From Pipra filicauda (Eukaryota > Chordata > Aves > Passeriformes > Pipridae): 64,000 bases of DNA. The stretch covers positions 637,224 through 701,223 of the forward strand of contig NW_024104998.1 of assembly GCF_003945595.2 (NCBI RefSeq), read 5' to 3'. The translations under genes and the position numbers were made by a program. Positions 1 to 12,100 of this stretch are shown piece after piece. Under the pieces are notes generated by a model that did not search any database, was not told the origin of the DNA, and saw only the letters and a program-made list of their open reading frames with translations. Every line of letters starts with the position of its first letter. Within the stretch, counting starts at the first letter, position 1.

Positions 1-546
1 GGTATTGCAGAGATTACACTAATGACAATGGGACAACAACACCCAAGGTGGCAAATTCTCAATATTCACAAGCTTATCCATCAATGACAATGTACTTGGT
101 GGTTTCAGGATTTTTTTTGGTGCAAAACCTATGAACACTACTTTTCAAGATATTTTTTCCTGAGTCAGTCTCTTTTAAGAACTGATCTGTACTGTGTAGT
201 GGTAGGGGGTGCTGGAGTGATATGATCTTGCCAAGTAGGGAGTGGATGTAATAAACCTTGTAATTTTTAAATTATGTAATAAACTTTATATTACTCACCA
301 ATATGTATTGATGAAGCGTAATATGTCATTTGCCTATGGTGGCTCATGATAATTACTGTATTAAACTTTGATAATAGCACTTTTCCATCCCTCTGTTTCA
401 TCTCATCTTTCCCTGAACTACTCCCAGACTTCAGCGGTCTTTACCAGCCTTCTGGTAATATTCTGTTTTGCACAGTGCCAGTAATACTGTCTATCATCTC
501 AGGCCTCTGCTTCCTGGAATCGTTAATACCGTGCTTTGGAAATTAT

Positions 547-642
547 TTGAGGCAGAAGGCTCCACAATTGTACTTACTGGTTCAGCCTGGTTCCCTGAAA
601 TTAGGTTTAGTGCATTTTCAAAAGGAGAATTTTGCAGATAGG
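547..642 (+). repeat. Unrecognised interspersed repeat, copy 1
   Basis: This roughly 95-bp stretch matches the reverse complement of 2059-2162 at most positions. The shared core runs through CCACAATTGTACTT, CTGGTTCAGC and TGCATTTTCAAAAGG. In translation both copies give a similar peptide (RQK-PQLYLLVQ, then a phenylalanine-rich end), which could mean an old coding fragment or simply shared DNA ancestry. I do not recognise the family. The two copies lie about 1.4 kb apart in opposite orientation. Confidence 0.6.
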
Positions 643-2058
643 AGCCCAAATGGATTTTCAACTAGGCTTCAACCTTTTTGAAACCTATGGATGTTGAATA
701 GTCTTTTACTAGTTGCCATGCCAACTGACACCAAAGAAACACTCTGCTGTGTGTTCATCCCCTAGAAAGCTTCACCAGATGTCTTCAACAAATTGCCATG
801 AAAAGGCTTGGGTCTGTCAGTCTTGTTAGGAGATAAAAATCAGACTGCAATGTCCCTGCCTCCACTTCTGATAAAACCAGCCCATAAAATATGTAGACCT
901 GCAGTACTCTCACGGAAAACCAGCAAAATCTCTCACCCCCAACCTAACTCCCCCTCATTTCCTGTAGCAAGATTTTTTAAATATTTATGTTCTTATTTCT
1001 ACATGAAGCACAGGGCCATTATGCTTTGCAGCTGACATCGTCTGGCAGTGCAAAGCTAGAAGCATCTGGTTGGCAGCAAAGAAAGAGAACAAGTTGATGA
1101 ATTATTGATTTACATAAATCAACACCTTTTAAATATTGGTCTTTTGAAGAAAAAAAAAGCTTTTTTTAATGTCAACTAGAAAAGTGTTAAGATGATAAAC
1201 ACCTTATCAGATGCTTTGAGATTTTCTGTCCTTACCTCAGACACAAAATATATATATACAATATATTGCTGTTCTCTGGAAACACAAAAATATTTTTTTT
1301 CCCTATCTAATCCTTCAGCTTTATTTTTTTTATTTTATTTTTTTTTAAATAATCATGGCTGCGCAAGAAAATAACACCATATTCAAGCACTTCCAAACAA
1401 CCATAGAAAATGAGGTTTAAGAATTAATACTGTTTCAAAGATGCAGGCCATGCAGGATAACCTGAAGAAACAAAACCTGAAGAAACAGCAGAAACTGTGG
1501 ACACACAGAATCTAAAGACAACTGTTCATTAATTTTAATATATATATTTATATACACATACCTTTTGGGCATTTGGGATACTGAATGAAATGTAGCAGAA
1601 CATGATTTATGTGAATAATCTACAGTGAATTTTTAGAAGATAATGTATCACAAAATACTTCATTCTATTACTTCAGTGTTTGTCACATTGTCTTCATAGG
1701 AGACTAGAGTATCTTAATTAGCAGCTATGCTGTGGTTCAATATGCATAAATACATGGTTCATATGTATCACAATTTTTACACTGAAAATAAAAGACCTTT
1801 TTTCTGGTAATTGAAATAGTTTTTAAAAGTAAAGTAATATTATTTTTCTATTTTATGTATTTGCTTTTCCACAAGTGTTACTCTTTCATACTAGTCTGAT
1901 ATTTATACAACTTCTCCTAGCACTTTTTAATATTTTGTATTATATAATTTGCATGTACTCGGTACAAATATCAGCCAACCAAAACCACACAGTTGTGTTT
2001 TGTTCCCCAAAAATGATGCTTAGAAACACCAGTGTAGCCCAAAACATCAAAGTACAGT

Positions 2059-2162
2059 CTTATGTGCAAAGTTTTCCTTTTGAAAATGCACTGAATTTTC
2101 AAAATGTCCAGGGAACTAAGCTGAACCAGCAAGTACAATTGTGGAACCTTTTGTCTCATCTG
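2059..2162 (-). repeat. Unrecognised interspersed repeat, copy 2 (inverted)
   Basis: Reverse-complement partner of 547-642. Read on the minus strand it shares the CCACAATTGTACTT, CTGGTTCAGC and TGCATTTTCAAAAGG blocks in the same order, with an extra stretch of about ten bases before the last block. The similarity fades on both sides, so both copies look like pieces of one older element. No terminal repeats or target duplications are visible. Confidence 0.6.
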
Positions 2163-2304
2163 GGTGTTCACAGAAAATGACTGATGTGAAAGCTCTGTGT
2201 TGGCTGCTATCAAAGTGTGGAAAATACCATGTGGAACAGTTTCTTCTTCAACCCTTTCATCACTGCTGCTTCCAGGAGATGGAACGTCTGTTACTATTTT
2301 CCTT

Positions 2305-3110
2305 CTAATATGAAAAAATCACAGTTAGAAAGGATGTTAAGAGGTCTCCTACCCAAGCTTCTACTGATGGTTGTGCCTGAGAATCATCACTGAGGAGGTT
2401 GCACCAGATGGCTCAGTGCTCTCCCAAGCCTGCTCTTCAAAACTTTTGAGGATTCAGAGCACACAGACTTTCCGGACAACCTGCTCCACAGTGGACTGTC
2501 CCCAAGAGGAAAAAAGTTTCCCTTTATCTCCAGTCTGAACTGGCCATGTTCCACTGTTTCTCATGATACCATCAGGTTGTCGAGAGCTTGCATCTATCTA
2601 CCCAACATGCAGGTCATGGGCAGAAGGACACACTCAGGCGCCCTCAAAGCCTCCCCTTGTCCAGGCTGAAGCAGCTGTGTCCCTCGGGGTCACCTCACTG
2701 TTCAGGATGTCCAGTCCCTGAGCATCCTGATGGGCCTCTGCTGGGTGCACACTAGTTTGGAAATGTCTTTCCTGGACTGGGGAGCGCAAATCAGAGGAGG
2801 CAGTATCTAGGTGCGGTCCAAAATGCACCAGGTCAAGGTGAATCCTCGCATCCCTTCATCTCCTGGCTGTGCTTCTACTCCTCCTACAGGACTGGATGCT
2901 GCTGCCAGTGTGTAGCCTGCACTGCCTCTTGGGCTGCTAAGTTCCGGGGGCAGGGCTTGGCATTTCTCCAGGCTGAACTTCATAAGGCCCACTCCTCCAG
3001 CATGCCCCAGTTCTTCTGGATGGCAGTCCTGCTCTCATGAGCATCATTGTGGTCCCCTAAGTTTGGTACTGCCTGCCAGCCTCAGGAGCAACTGTTCTTT
3101 GCCTCCTCCT
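2305..3110 (-). mobile_element. Old CR1 LINE fragment (3' part), minus strand
   Basis: On the plus strand this reads as the reverse complement of the last part of a CR1 element. The region with the phrase for CTCCAGGCTGAA appears near 2660 in decayed form. The phrase CTGGACTGGGGAGCGCAAA near 2770 matches the usual CR1 stretch encoding the end of the reverse transcriptase ORF. The low-coordinate end (near 2313) is a worn version of the CR1 3' region, and the octamer tail is lost. There are many indels and no usable open frame. It is much older than the CR1 at 39408-43113. Boundaries are approximate. Confidence 0.7.
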
Positions 3111-6100
3111 GATTGTGGAAAAAAATTATTAAGTAGGTTGGATCTCAGGGCAGACAAATTGTTCTCCACTTGTTAACAGTTTCCACATCAGGTATGATGT
3201 TTTAACCACTACCCTATGCATTAGTTTTGGAGAAAATAAAAAAGTTTAGTCTTAGTGCAGAACTTACCTACCTCCTAAATGAGAAATCAAACTCAAAAAC
3301 TCTGCCCAAAGAGGTATACTGCCAAAAATAGATACAATTTAGAAGCAGCACAAGTGTCACTTTGATACTGATATCTATTTTACATGAAAGATATTTGTAT
3401 ACTCCCAACAAATCTTAGGAACAAACCCCAAAATAAGGAATGCCCACATTCTCATGAAAAGAAATGACAGTATATGATTTCCATAACCTGAGGTTTCTGT
3501 TTGTAAAAAAGTGCTCTCAATTAACTAGGCTTTCTCCACCATTCAAGAACTAAAAACCTTTTGGAAAGTTCCCTCTTCCAAACTTGGTTTTTAAAGCTCA
3601 CAGCTGTGGAAATTGCATTGAAATATATTGTAGTATTACCTACTGCAGCACATATCAACTATCTAGGTATAACCATGTATATACATGCTCTAGTGTATTT
3701 TCTGTGTGAAGTGGTTTAGTTGTTTTATAATATTTGTATTAATCTACCAATGAATATGTTTCTACTGGCAGCCATAGTGAAGATTATTAATACTTTAACT
3801 TCTCTGTGACTCCCCCATCCAGCTAAATGTTTTTGGGGGTTACAGTAGAGAAATGTGCCAGAATTTAGGAACACTTTCACAACGTTCCTGCAGAGATCTG
3901 TGGCACTGTTTTACCAAACTCATATTTAAGCTATAATAACACTTGCTACAAGAAAAAAATCACAAATACAATTACAAACAGCAAAGGAAAGACCTAAGTT
4001 TTGACAAAAGACCTGAAATCTGGGAAAGGTGCTTTTTAAAGAATATAAAGGAGACGAGAACATGAATACCCTCATCTGAGGAATAAGGGAAAGAGTCATC
4101 AGGAAGCCATATTAATATGGATGAGAAAGGTGTTAATAATATGTTGACGTGCCATTGCCTCAGGGTGGTTTTTCTGCCTCTACAACTCAAGATATGGAAG
4201 CAGAGTAGCAGAAACAAGTAATCTAAAAAAACCCAGATCTTCCAGCCGTCATTGAAGACGTCCTTGTGTTTGCATCTCATAAAAGCTTATGTTTAACACT
4301 GTCCCAGTAACAAAACTTGTTAGGGTGACCAAGGTGTTTCCTGGAGGACCTCCTCTTTGCAGCAGAAGATCAGCCTTTCCTCAGTGTGAGACAGTTGCTG
4401 CTGTCTGTTCATGATGCTTCCAGTTCGGTATTCAAACACCAGTCATCCCTTTAGCAAACAGTTTGTTGCTCTGCAAGCTGTGAAGACCTCTCATTGCTTG
4501 AGCACTCCACTAACTTTCTATCTTCATTTCTTGTCAAATGTGACCATGACACAAATATCCTTGAATAGTTTGGGAGTAAATCACTTGCAACTAGAGAAAG
4601 ATCAATTGGATGGACAGGATGACAACTTCATACACAGAAGTATGGCAGGGACCCCTACAGTCAGTCTTTAAACAAAAAAAACCTATTCCATTCCTGGAAA
4701 TGAAAAATGAAGAGCCCTTGAACATGGCAATCAACCAATGACACCATTACTCAAGAAATATCTCTCTTAAAATCATGGCAGGCACAACATATTCTACATC
4801 AGACACTTGAAGATAGTGCATGACTTCTCTTGCAATCTAGAAGTAAGTCAGGGAAACCTTTTGGTTTCTTATGGGATATTGGTTTACACATTGACTGATA
4901 TATTTGAAGAGGAGCTCATGTTTTTCCACTTGTCAGTTTTGATGTGTCCTTCAAGAACTTAATTAAATTGAATTGAAATTGTACTGGTTATTAGATATTT
5001 TGATAAAATTATACCATTAGAATTATTATATGGAAACATCTGTAGAAAGTTGTGTCACAGGGGCCGAGTTACTTTGGATACAAGATATTTAAAACTGTGC
5101 CATTTGTATTTGGTGGTATTCAAGATCATCATTAGTTTCTGCTGCTGCTTTCTCATCTTTTGTATACTGGATATGCAGGCACAGAAAACACAGATATCTT
5201 TCTGTTCCAAAGTGTTGTTCTTCCGTGAAAAAATTTTACTCTAAGGAAGGCTAACTGGACAAATCATTTTCAAGGGCAATGGCCTCCTGCAGAAGATTAG
5301 GTGCAGAAAGGCAATCCAGTGTTTTGCAGGGCTACAAGAAGGCCCGGGACTGGCCAGGAGGACAAATCTGCTCAACAGTTAAACCTGCTTCAGAACAGCT
5401 TGTACAAGCAGGGTGTGAGGAGGGCCGAGGTTTCGGGGAGAGGGAGACTGAAGCTGCTTTTTGTAAACAATATGCAACTCTCACAATTTTTTCTCTGAAA
5501 TGTATCAGATGTATCAGACTACTGTGAGGTTCCTTTTGCTTCAGAGGTGACATGTCATGGAGGATACGTGTGGTGTTTATTCCTAAAGCAACAGTACTTC
5601 TTTGCTGGTTAATCATGTAAACTTTACATTCTGAGAAAAACCCATTGAAAACATGCACGCATAAGTGTAAGACTTGGTTTATCATTAATAATGGGTTTCC
5701 ATATTAGCAATAATTCTACTACTTTAAACAAAAAAATACCATTATATGTTGTTCACAGTCTCAGTTTCATCAGTTTTAAGAAGTAACAGTGTCAAACTTG
5801 TTCACCAAGACAATACTACTCAATTTTCCTGCGCTCTGGACTCAGATATGTTGTTTGCATCACCAGATACAACTACAAAGAAAGCTTCTTGTGCTGGACT
5901 CTAAGCATACAGTTGGCATCTAATAGTACCTGCTGGCTCTTTATACTGAACTAAGTGAATATCTAATGTGTATTAGACCACTACCTGAAAGTATTTCAAG
6001 TCCGTATGCATTGGAGGAAAACTACCCAATTTATGTAGTAACAGGTGCTAGGGAGGTAGCATTGCACCCTTTCAAGGAAAAGTCCAACCCCTAGCCTTTC

Positions 6101-9100
6101 TTTCCCACAAAGAAAGAAGAAACTTGTATAAAAACTAGCCAATATTATTTTCCTTTTAGAAAAATCGTATGGCATAAAAAAGAAGTATATGTAAAAAACC
6201 CCCATGATTTAATTTCTACCGAAGGTGGTTGAGAAGAGGGAACTTTGGTAGTACCCTGGATACATGAGTTTTGTTTGTTTGTTTTTTAAAAGGTCTATCC
6301 TTCACATGCATGATAAGTAAAATTTGCATTTTCCTAATCATCCTGAAGGTGTTTTAAAACACGAAAATAGTGTGTACTTTAAGTTCAAGGAACCATCTAA
6401 GCCGGTAGCTTTTGCCTATTTATAACTAGGAAAAAATGTAAGAGTGCAAGTATAAACAAAAATTATATTTTGCCTAAGCATCTTTCATACACAAGTGACT
6501 TATGTATAGAGCCAGGTAATACAACCCTTCCACAGTTTTGTCTTCCATTGGTCATCCATCCCCTTCCTATATTTCTCTGAAACCATGCAGACTTTTAGCA
6601 TTCAGAATAGCTATAAGCAAGGAGTTCCAATACATTGCATGAAATAAAATGATAATTTGATTGGAGTTTATATTTTGTTAAACCAAGTAGACACCCTTCA
6701 CATTTATAATAAAGACTGTTAGTAAACCCTATACAGACTTTCCATTTGTCTCATAATTCTGTAGACCAAAATTCACATCAAGTTTAATTTTCCAAATTAT
6801 TTTTTCATTTGTTTTAGAGGAGTTTGTTGACCAGGTTATACCACTGACACAGATCCCTAGGTAGAAAAAAATAACACGCATCTTTTCAGAGGATACAGAA
6901 AGAAACAAGCAGCCTAGGTGGGCTGTTACACACAGATCCTTTTCTAAAATTTGGAAGAACTGAAATTCTACCTTTGATAGATTAGATCCTGATGATGAGA
7001 GCCAGAGTATTAGTCTTAGAAAGAAAAGGCAGTGATGCAAGTCTACAGATGTGGCAGTCCTCATTGTTTTTTTCAAGATTTCTTTAAAAGAAAGGTCAAA
7101 CAGCTTCCAGATTATTTGAGACTCAGCATAATAGAGAATCTTTTGCAACAGTGATGACAATTTGCCTGTCCACACTCACATCCGTGTCTGCATAAAAAAC
7201 TTGATTATAAGATTATGTATATCTTGACAGTAAACAAATAAAACTATTTTCTATTAACTTATTAAAACTTATTTAAATGTGAAATTCTTTCCAGATTTAG
7301 ACATCTTTAAAATTACGTCCTCATAAGTCTTAAAGAAGTCAGTATCAGTAAGATCTGCTATGTTCATGCAGAGAACTTGTTACATATCTCAGTGAATTTA
7401 GTGTGCAGAGTAGCTTGCTTGGGAAATCAAACTGTAAAATCAGTTTATGAAAACATGTGTTATAGCTACTTTTTAATACCTTTCACTTTTAATTGTTTCG
7501 CTGCTGCTGTGTGGTGCTGTATCAGCACAGAACAGCCACAGAACAGCACAAAGCCACTTGATTCTAAGCCCTTACTCTCTCTCCCTGTAATCTTGAGTTT
7601 GATTTGTAGACAGTGAGTAGTCCTAAAACTTACTGAGATCAGCTTAAAAACCTCTCTAAGTCTACGGTGATTAGTATTTAATCAGTCAGATTTTCTCCTT
7701 TGCTACATTAGTGATATCCTCTAGTGTTCTCTTTCTACCTGCTTAATTTTACTATTTTTCGCAAGGAAGGAGAGTAAAAGTCTCTCTGTCTGTAAAAGTG
7801 CCACAGGGGAACTGTGCAGCCTTGGGACAAGCTGCTTTTCTGCATAAATATTTCTCAGATAAAGCCCAGTTCTGCGCTCACTGAGCATCTTAACTGATTT
7901 CTAGATACTTTAAAAGGTAAAATACAGGCTTGGGACTGTTTTCTGTTACTGGAAGAGGTATAGTGACTATTCCTCCCATCCATCCTCAAAGCGACTTTCT
8001 CTAACCAATGGATCAATAAACTTACCTACATGAAGTACTGTTGGTAAACACAATATCTATTTCTTTAAAAAATTTGTTCAATAGGGTAGACTAAAGAAAT
8101 ACACAGTTTGTTTGCAAGAAGGCCTCAGAGGGCAGTAGCCCTTACAGCGGTACCCAGCACACTTGACTGTAACACAAATAATGCAATGTAGGATGTTGAT
8201 ACTGTGACTGAGGGTCATTTTCAACTTTCAGTTAAATTTACACCAAAAATGAACTAAACATTTTAAATAGGTGATATTGAGGAGTATATTGGCATTTCTG
8301 CCTCTAGTGTGGGCAAGATCATAACCTGCATATGCAGTTGTGAGATGTGATTCTATTTCATAGCTAAACAATGTTCCCACTGCAGTGATTGCTCTCTGTG
8401 CAACACCTACACTGTCCATAGGTGTAATTCATATAGCTGAATACAAAAAACCCTGTAAAATGCAAGCAGAGAACAGTTAGATTACTGGATCTTCCTGTCA
8501 AATGGGAATTTTGTGAGACCATTTGTTTAAAAAGAATGCAAAATTCTTTATGCAAATGTGTCATCAGGGTACTTTTATAAAGACACATGATTTTTTGATA
8601 TTATTTTGTCGTTGTTCTAGTAACAATAATCAATATTTTCCATGGACTGTGACTAAAATTTGAGGGGTATTTAAGTCTAGTTTAAGTTAATGGTAACTTT
8701 ACTTGAAAATTCATTATTAGGTTTACAGTCTAATTTTTCTTGCTAGTACAGGGATATATGTTCATTTAAAAAGTAAAAAGTGGAAACCGCCTTATGTGTT
8801 TAAAAGGGTTAAGTGAAAAAATACTTGTAGCTTTAATTTATAGTCATATTCCAGAACTAATAAGAAAATGAGAATGGAAGCAGAGTGCTTGCTTCACAGT
8901 CAGCAAACAGTACCTTTCAGAACAATAAAAACTATTGAGACTTTGAAAGAATTTTTTCTCTTTACATTTTGAGATGATGCGTCATAACTAAGTTGTTTTT
9001 TTTTTTCCCAGTCACACTATTCTTTGAGGCTATGAGGGTAAGGTTCTCAGAGTTTCACTGTGAAACATTAAAAGCTCAGCAAATACTGAAAATTTGAAAG

Positions 9101-12100
9101 AGATTAATCTGCTGTTATATAAGACTATTTTGGCAAATAGTCACAAGAAAATTTCTTCACTGTCAAGTGTCACAATTATTTGTCTTACAAGTGCTTTCTT
9201 AAAATAACAAAAATTAATGTTAAAATAGTCAGTAAAATTTGGTGGCTGACTGGCAGTTAGCCACATCAAAATAGTAAGCTGAAAAGCTTTATTCTATGCT
9301 GTTAGCATACAGTAAGCCCCATTCTCTGACTTTGATTCAGGACTAAGGAGCAGGTACCCTTCTCACATATTCAACAAAAAGTTAGCATGGCTGCAGAAAT
9401 AGCTTTAGTCTGTTCAGCAAACTTGAAAGTATATTTAGCAAATAGGATTCTATAATTCTTTTTCTGTACTACTTGCATATTAACCTTATGCAAACAGTCC
9501 TAGTTTTATCTCTGCAATGCAACTCCAATGTAGAGACTACCTCAAAAAATCAACCCTTTTTTTTTTAATACAGTGTCAGATAAGTGAAGCAGCTTTAGTA
9601 GTTACAACTGTGGTTATACCCAAACTACTTACTCTTACCAAGGTAAACTGAAATGTCCATGTATAAGAAAATAACTATTATGCCTAATTCTCCAGGGGAA
9701 ATCTAGAACAAAGCACCTAAAAATCCAGTAGGAACATACATAAGTTACCTAACAACATTACTTTCTTATTTGAAAAAAGAAAAAAAGGAGTCTCAAATGC
9801 AACAAATTATATATGCTCTCAAAGGTACATTCACTGAATATGTTTCTTTGAATCACATCACAATACTTTTTTTTTAAGCCTCACAACATCTGAACTGGAG
9901 ATGCCCACGATGGCACTCAGTCTCCCTCCTGTTTGTTTGGATGGGAAACACATTGCCACTAAAGTTTCTTGAGCAACTGTAACAACCACAATATTTCCCC
10001 ATTGTCAAGCCTGTCTGTTCTCACTAAGTTAGTGCCTTTCTGTAGAACATGGTAACAACTCTTTAAAAAGGAGGCTGAAAGACCACAAAGAGACCTTTTC
10101 AATTAATACCTTTTCCTCTTGTATTTATTACAATGTAAGGTTTGCTTCATTCCACTTAAAAAAACCCCACACCAAATACAAAACCAGTTCCATAATACCC
10201 GATAGACTGCATACAGTTTCAGTAACTAGGAAGGATTTGGTTTTAGAGAGAGGGAATTTTCTTTTACTGAAGGGCAAAGGCCTGACCATGTTTGCTGAGA
10301 TACGTGTTACAAGCAGAAAAGACTAACTAAGGAATAGGGATGAGGGGGAAAAAATCCCCACGAGTAGTTCCAGCTGCTGACAGTTACTATAACAAATCGC
10401 TGGAGATTTCAAAAAGCATGCAACATGAAAATATTTTCTTAAGGCACACTGTCAAGAGCAAATGAAGACAATAAGACAAAGTAAAAAATTAAACCACAAG
10501 AGTGTTAAATTAGATAAGCATAAACAGATCCACTTACTCCAAGTAGGCAAAAATAATAAGGTATAACATGCATTGATTAATAACTTTTCATGGAATGTCT
10601 TACTGCAAAAAAGTTCTATGCAGATTTATGCAAAAGTGTTAGTAAACTTCATGTCCTGTATTCTAGAATCCCATATAAACTATGGGGCACAGTTTTAGGA
10701 CTTGCTTATTATTTATCAGGTGAATCATAGTGACTGTTCTCCTGAGAGGAGATGCTAAGCTAAGCCAAAGCATTTTCTCATGCTTTTTGTCAGTCTGCAC
10801 AACAAAAAGAAGCTCACTTAGCTTTGTCTGCCTCAGAGAGACCACCTCTTACAGACAGGCTGAGAGTCATGGTAGTTCAGAGCAGCACAGAGGGTCAGTG
10901 TCCCTGTGAACTGCATCACCGCAGCATCAGTAAACTGGGAGGAAAGAGGGGAGACGTGGTGAGCCCAACCTTCCCAGACCTCGCTCTTTCAGCTCTTCTG
11001 GTTTTAACCCTACCCTAGCTGCAACAGAACAAGCTCCCTGTTAAGAACAGAGAAGTCTCTATTCTTAACAGTCTCAGTCTCAGTGTGACTTGAGCTTATT
11101 TGCCTGATTATACATAGCTGTCATCCCAATGCTGACATTACCTTTTCCCCCTTTCTTTAGAGTCAAGATGTATATGGTCCTATTTCACAAATATGCACAA
11201 AGACACTTAAACTCAGCAAAGTAGAAATAGAAATATAGGGAGATTAACTTCAGAAGCTTGACAGAAAAGTGGAAGATTTTTTTAAGCGTCACTACTTCTG
11301 CAAGGAAAGAGTTTGATCAAAATGCCAAATTTCTTCAGCAGTTCTACCTTTTGGGTCTTTACTTGTTTAACAAAGTAACCAATCAACATTCAACTCCTAA
11401 GTCTTTGACCTGCTTGAATTGATTACCAACACTCTTGATTGCAAATGAAGAATACTGTCCCTTTCCTCCAGAATCCTCAAGTGGAAAACACCTTATATAA
11501 TGTTTATGCACAAATCAACACATTTGAGGACAGTGATCAGGCTACCGTGAGGCTGCAATTATAGCTGACTTCTCCTGTGTTGTTTAGTAGTACTATGGTG
11601 GCGTCCATCAGACAGTAAAGCTTGCAAATGTAATTAATGCAGTGAGTGAGGTTTGCTAGATCATGTTTGTACAGCTTCATTCACAGTTTTTCCAGTCTGA
11701 TATTTTAGTCAAGCCCAAGACATCATAAAATATCTTTAACAAAATTATTTTAATATTATTTTAGTACTGTATAATGTTATCTTATTATGAATGTCAGTCT
11801 TCAGATCTATGAATGTGGTATTTGTATGTGGTATTGGTAGTCAATTTGTCCCAAATACTTTGTGGGATCTGGATACAAACTTTAGAACTTTTTTTTTATG
11901 GCTTCCATTTCAACAAAAGAAAAAAAAATTATTTGAAATATTAATGTCATGGCAATAAGTTCCTAAATTGTTTTCCATTTGTGTTAGTTGTAAGGATGAA
12001 GATTCAAACAAAACAAACTTTTGAAGACAGTAGTTTAGACTTTACTGCCATTATTTCCCTGAAACTGAATTATTTAGCTCTTACTTAAGTTAAAGTAATG

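Larger units (their letters stand above)
1..2304. other. AT-rich intergenic DNA, no gene seen
   Basis: No open frame here looks like a conserved protein, and I see no exon with convincing splice borders. Apart from the inverted pair of a short unrecognised repeat described separately, the stretch appears to be unique AT-rich sequence with A/T runs and a short TA stretch near 1535-1555. Confidence 0.6.

Noticed and set aside
6729..7175. 148-codon minus-strand open frame outside repeats
   Set aside because: No recognisable domain, AT-driven composition, and about the length chance would produce once in 64 kb of such DNA. No splice or promoter context.
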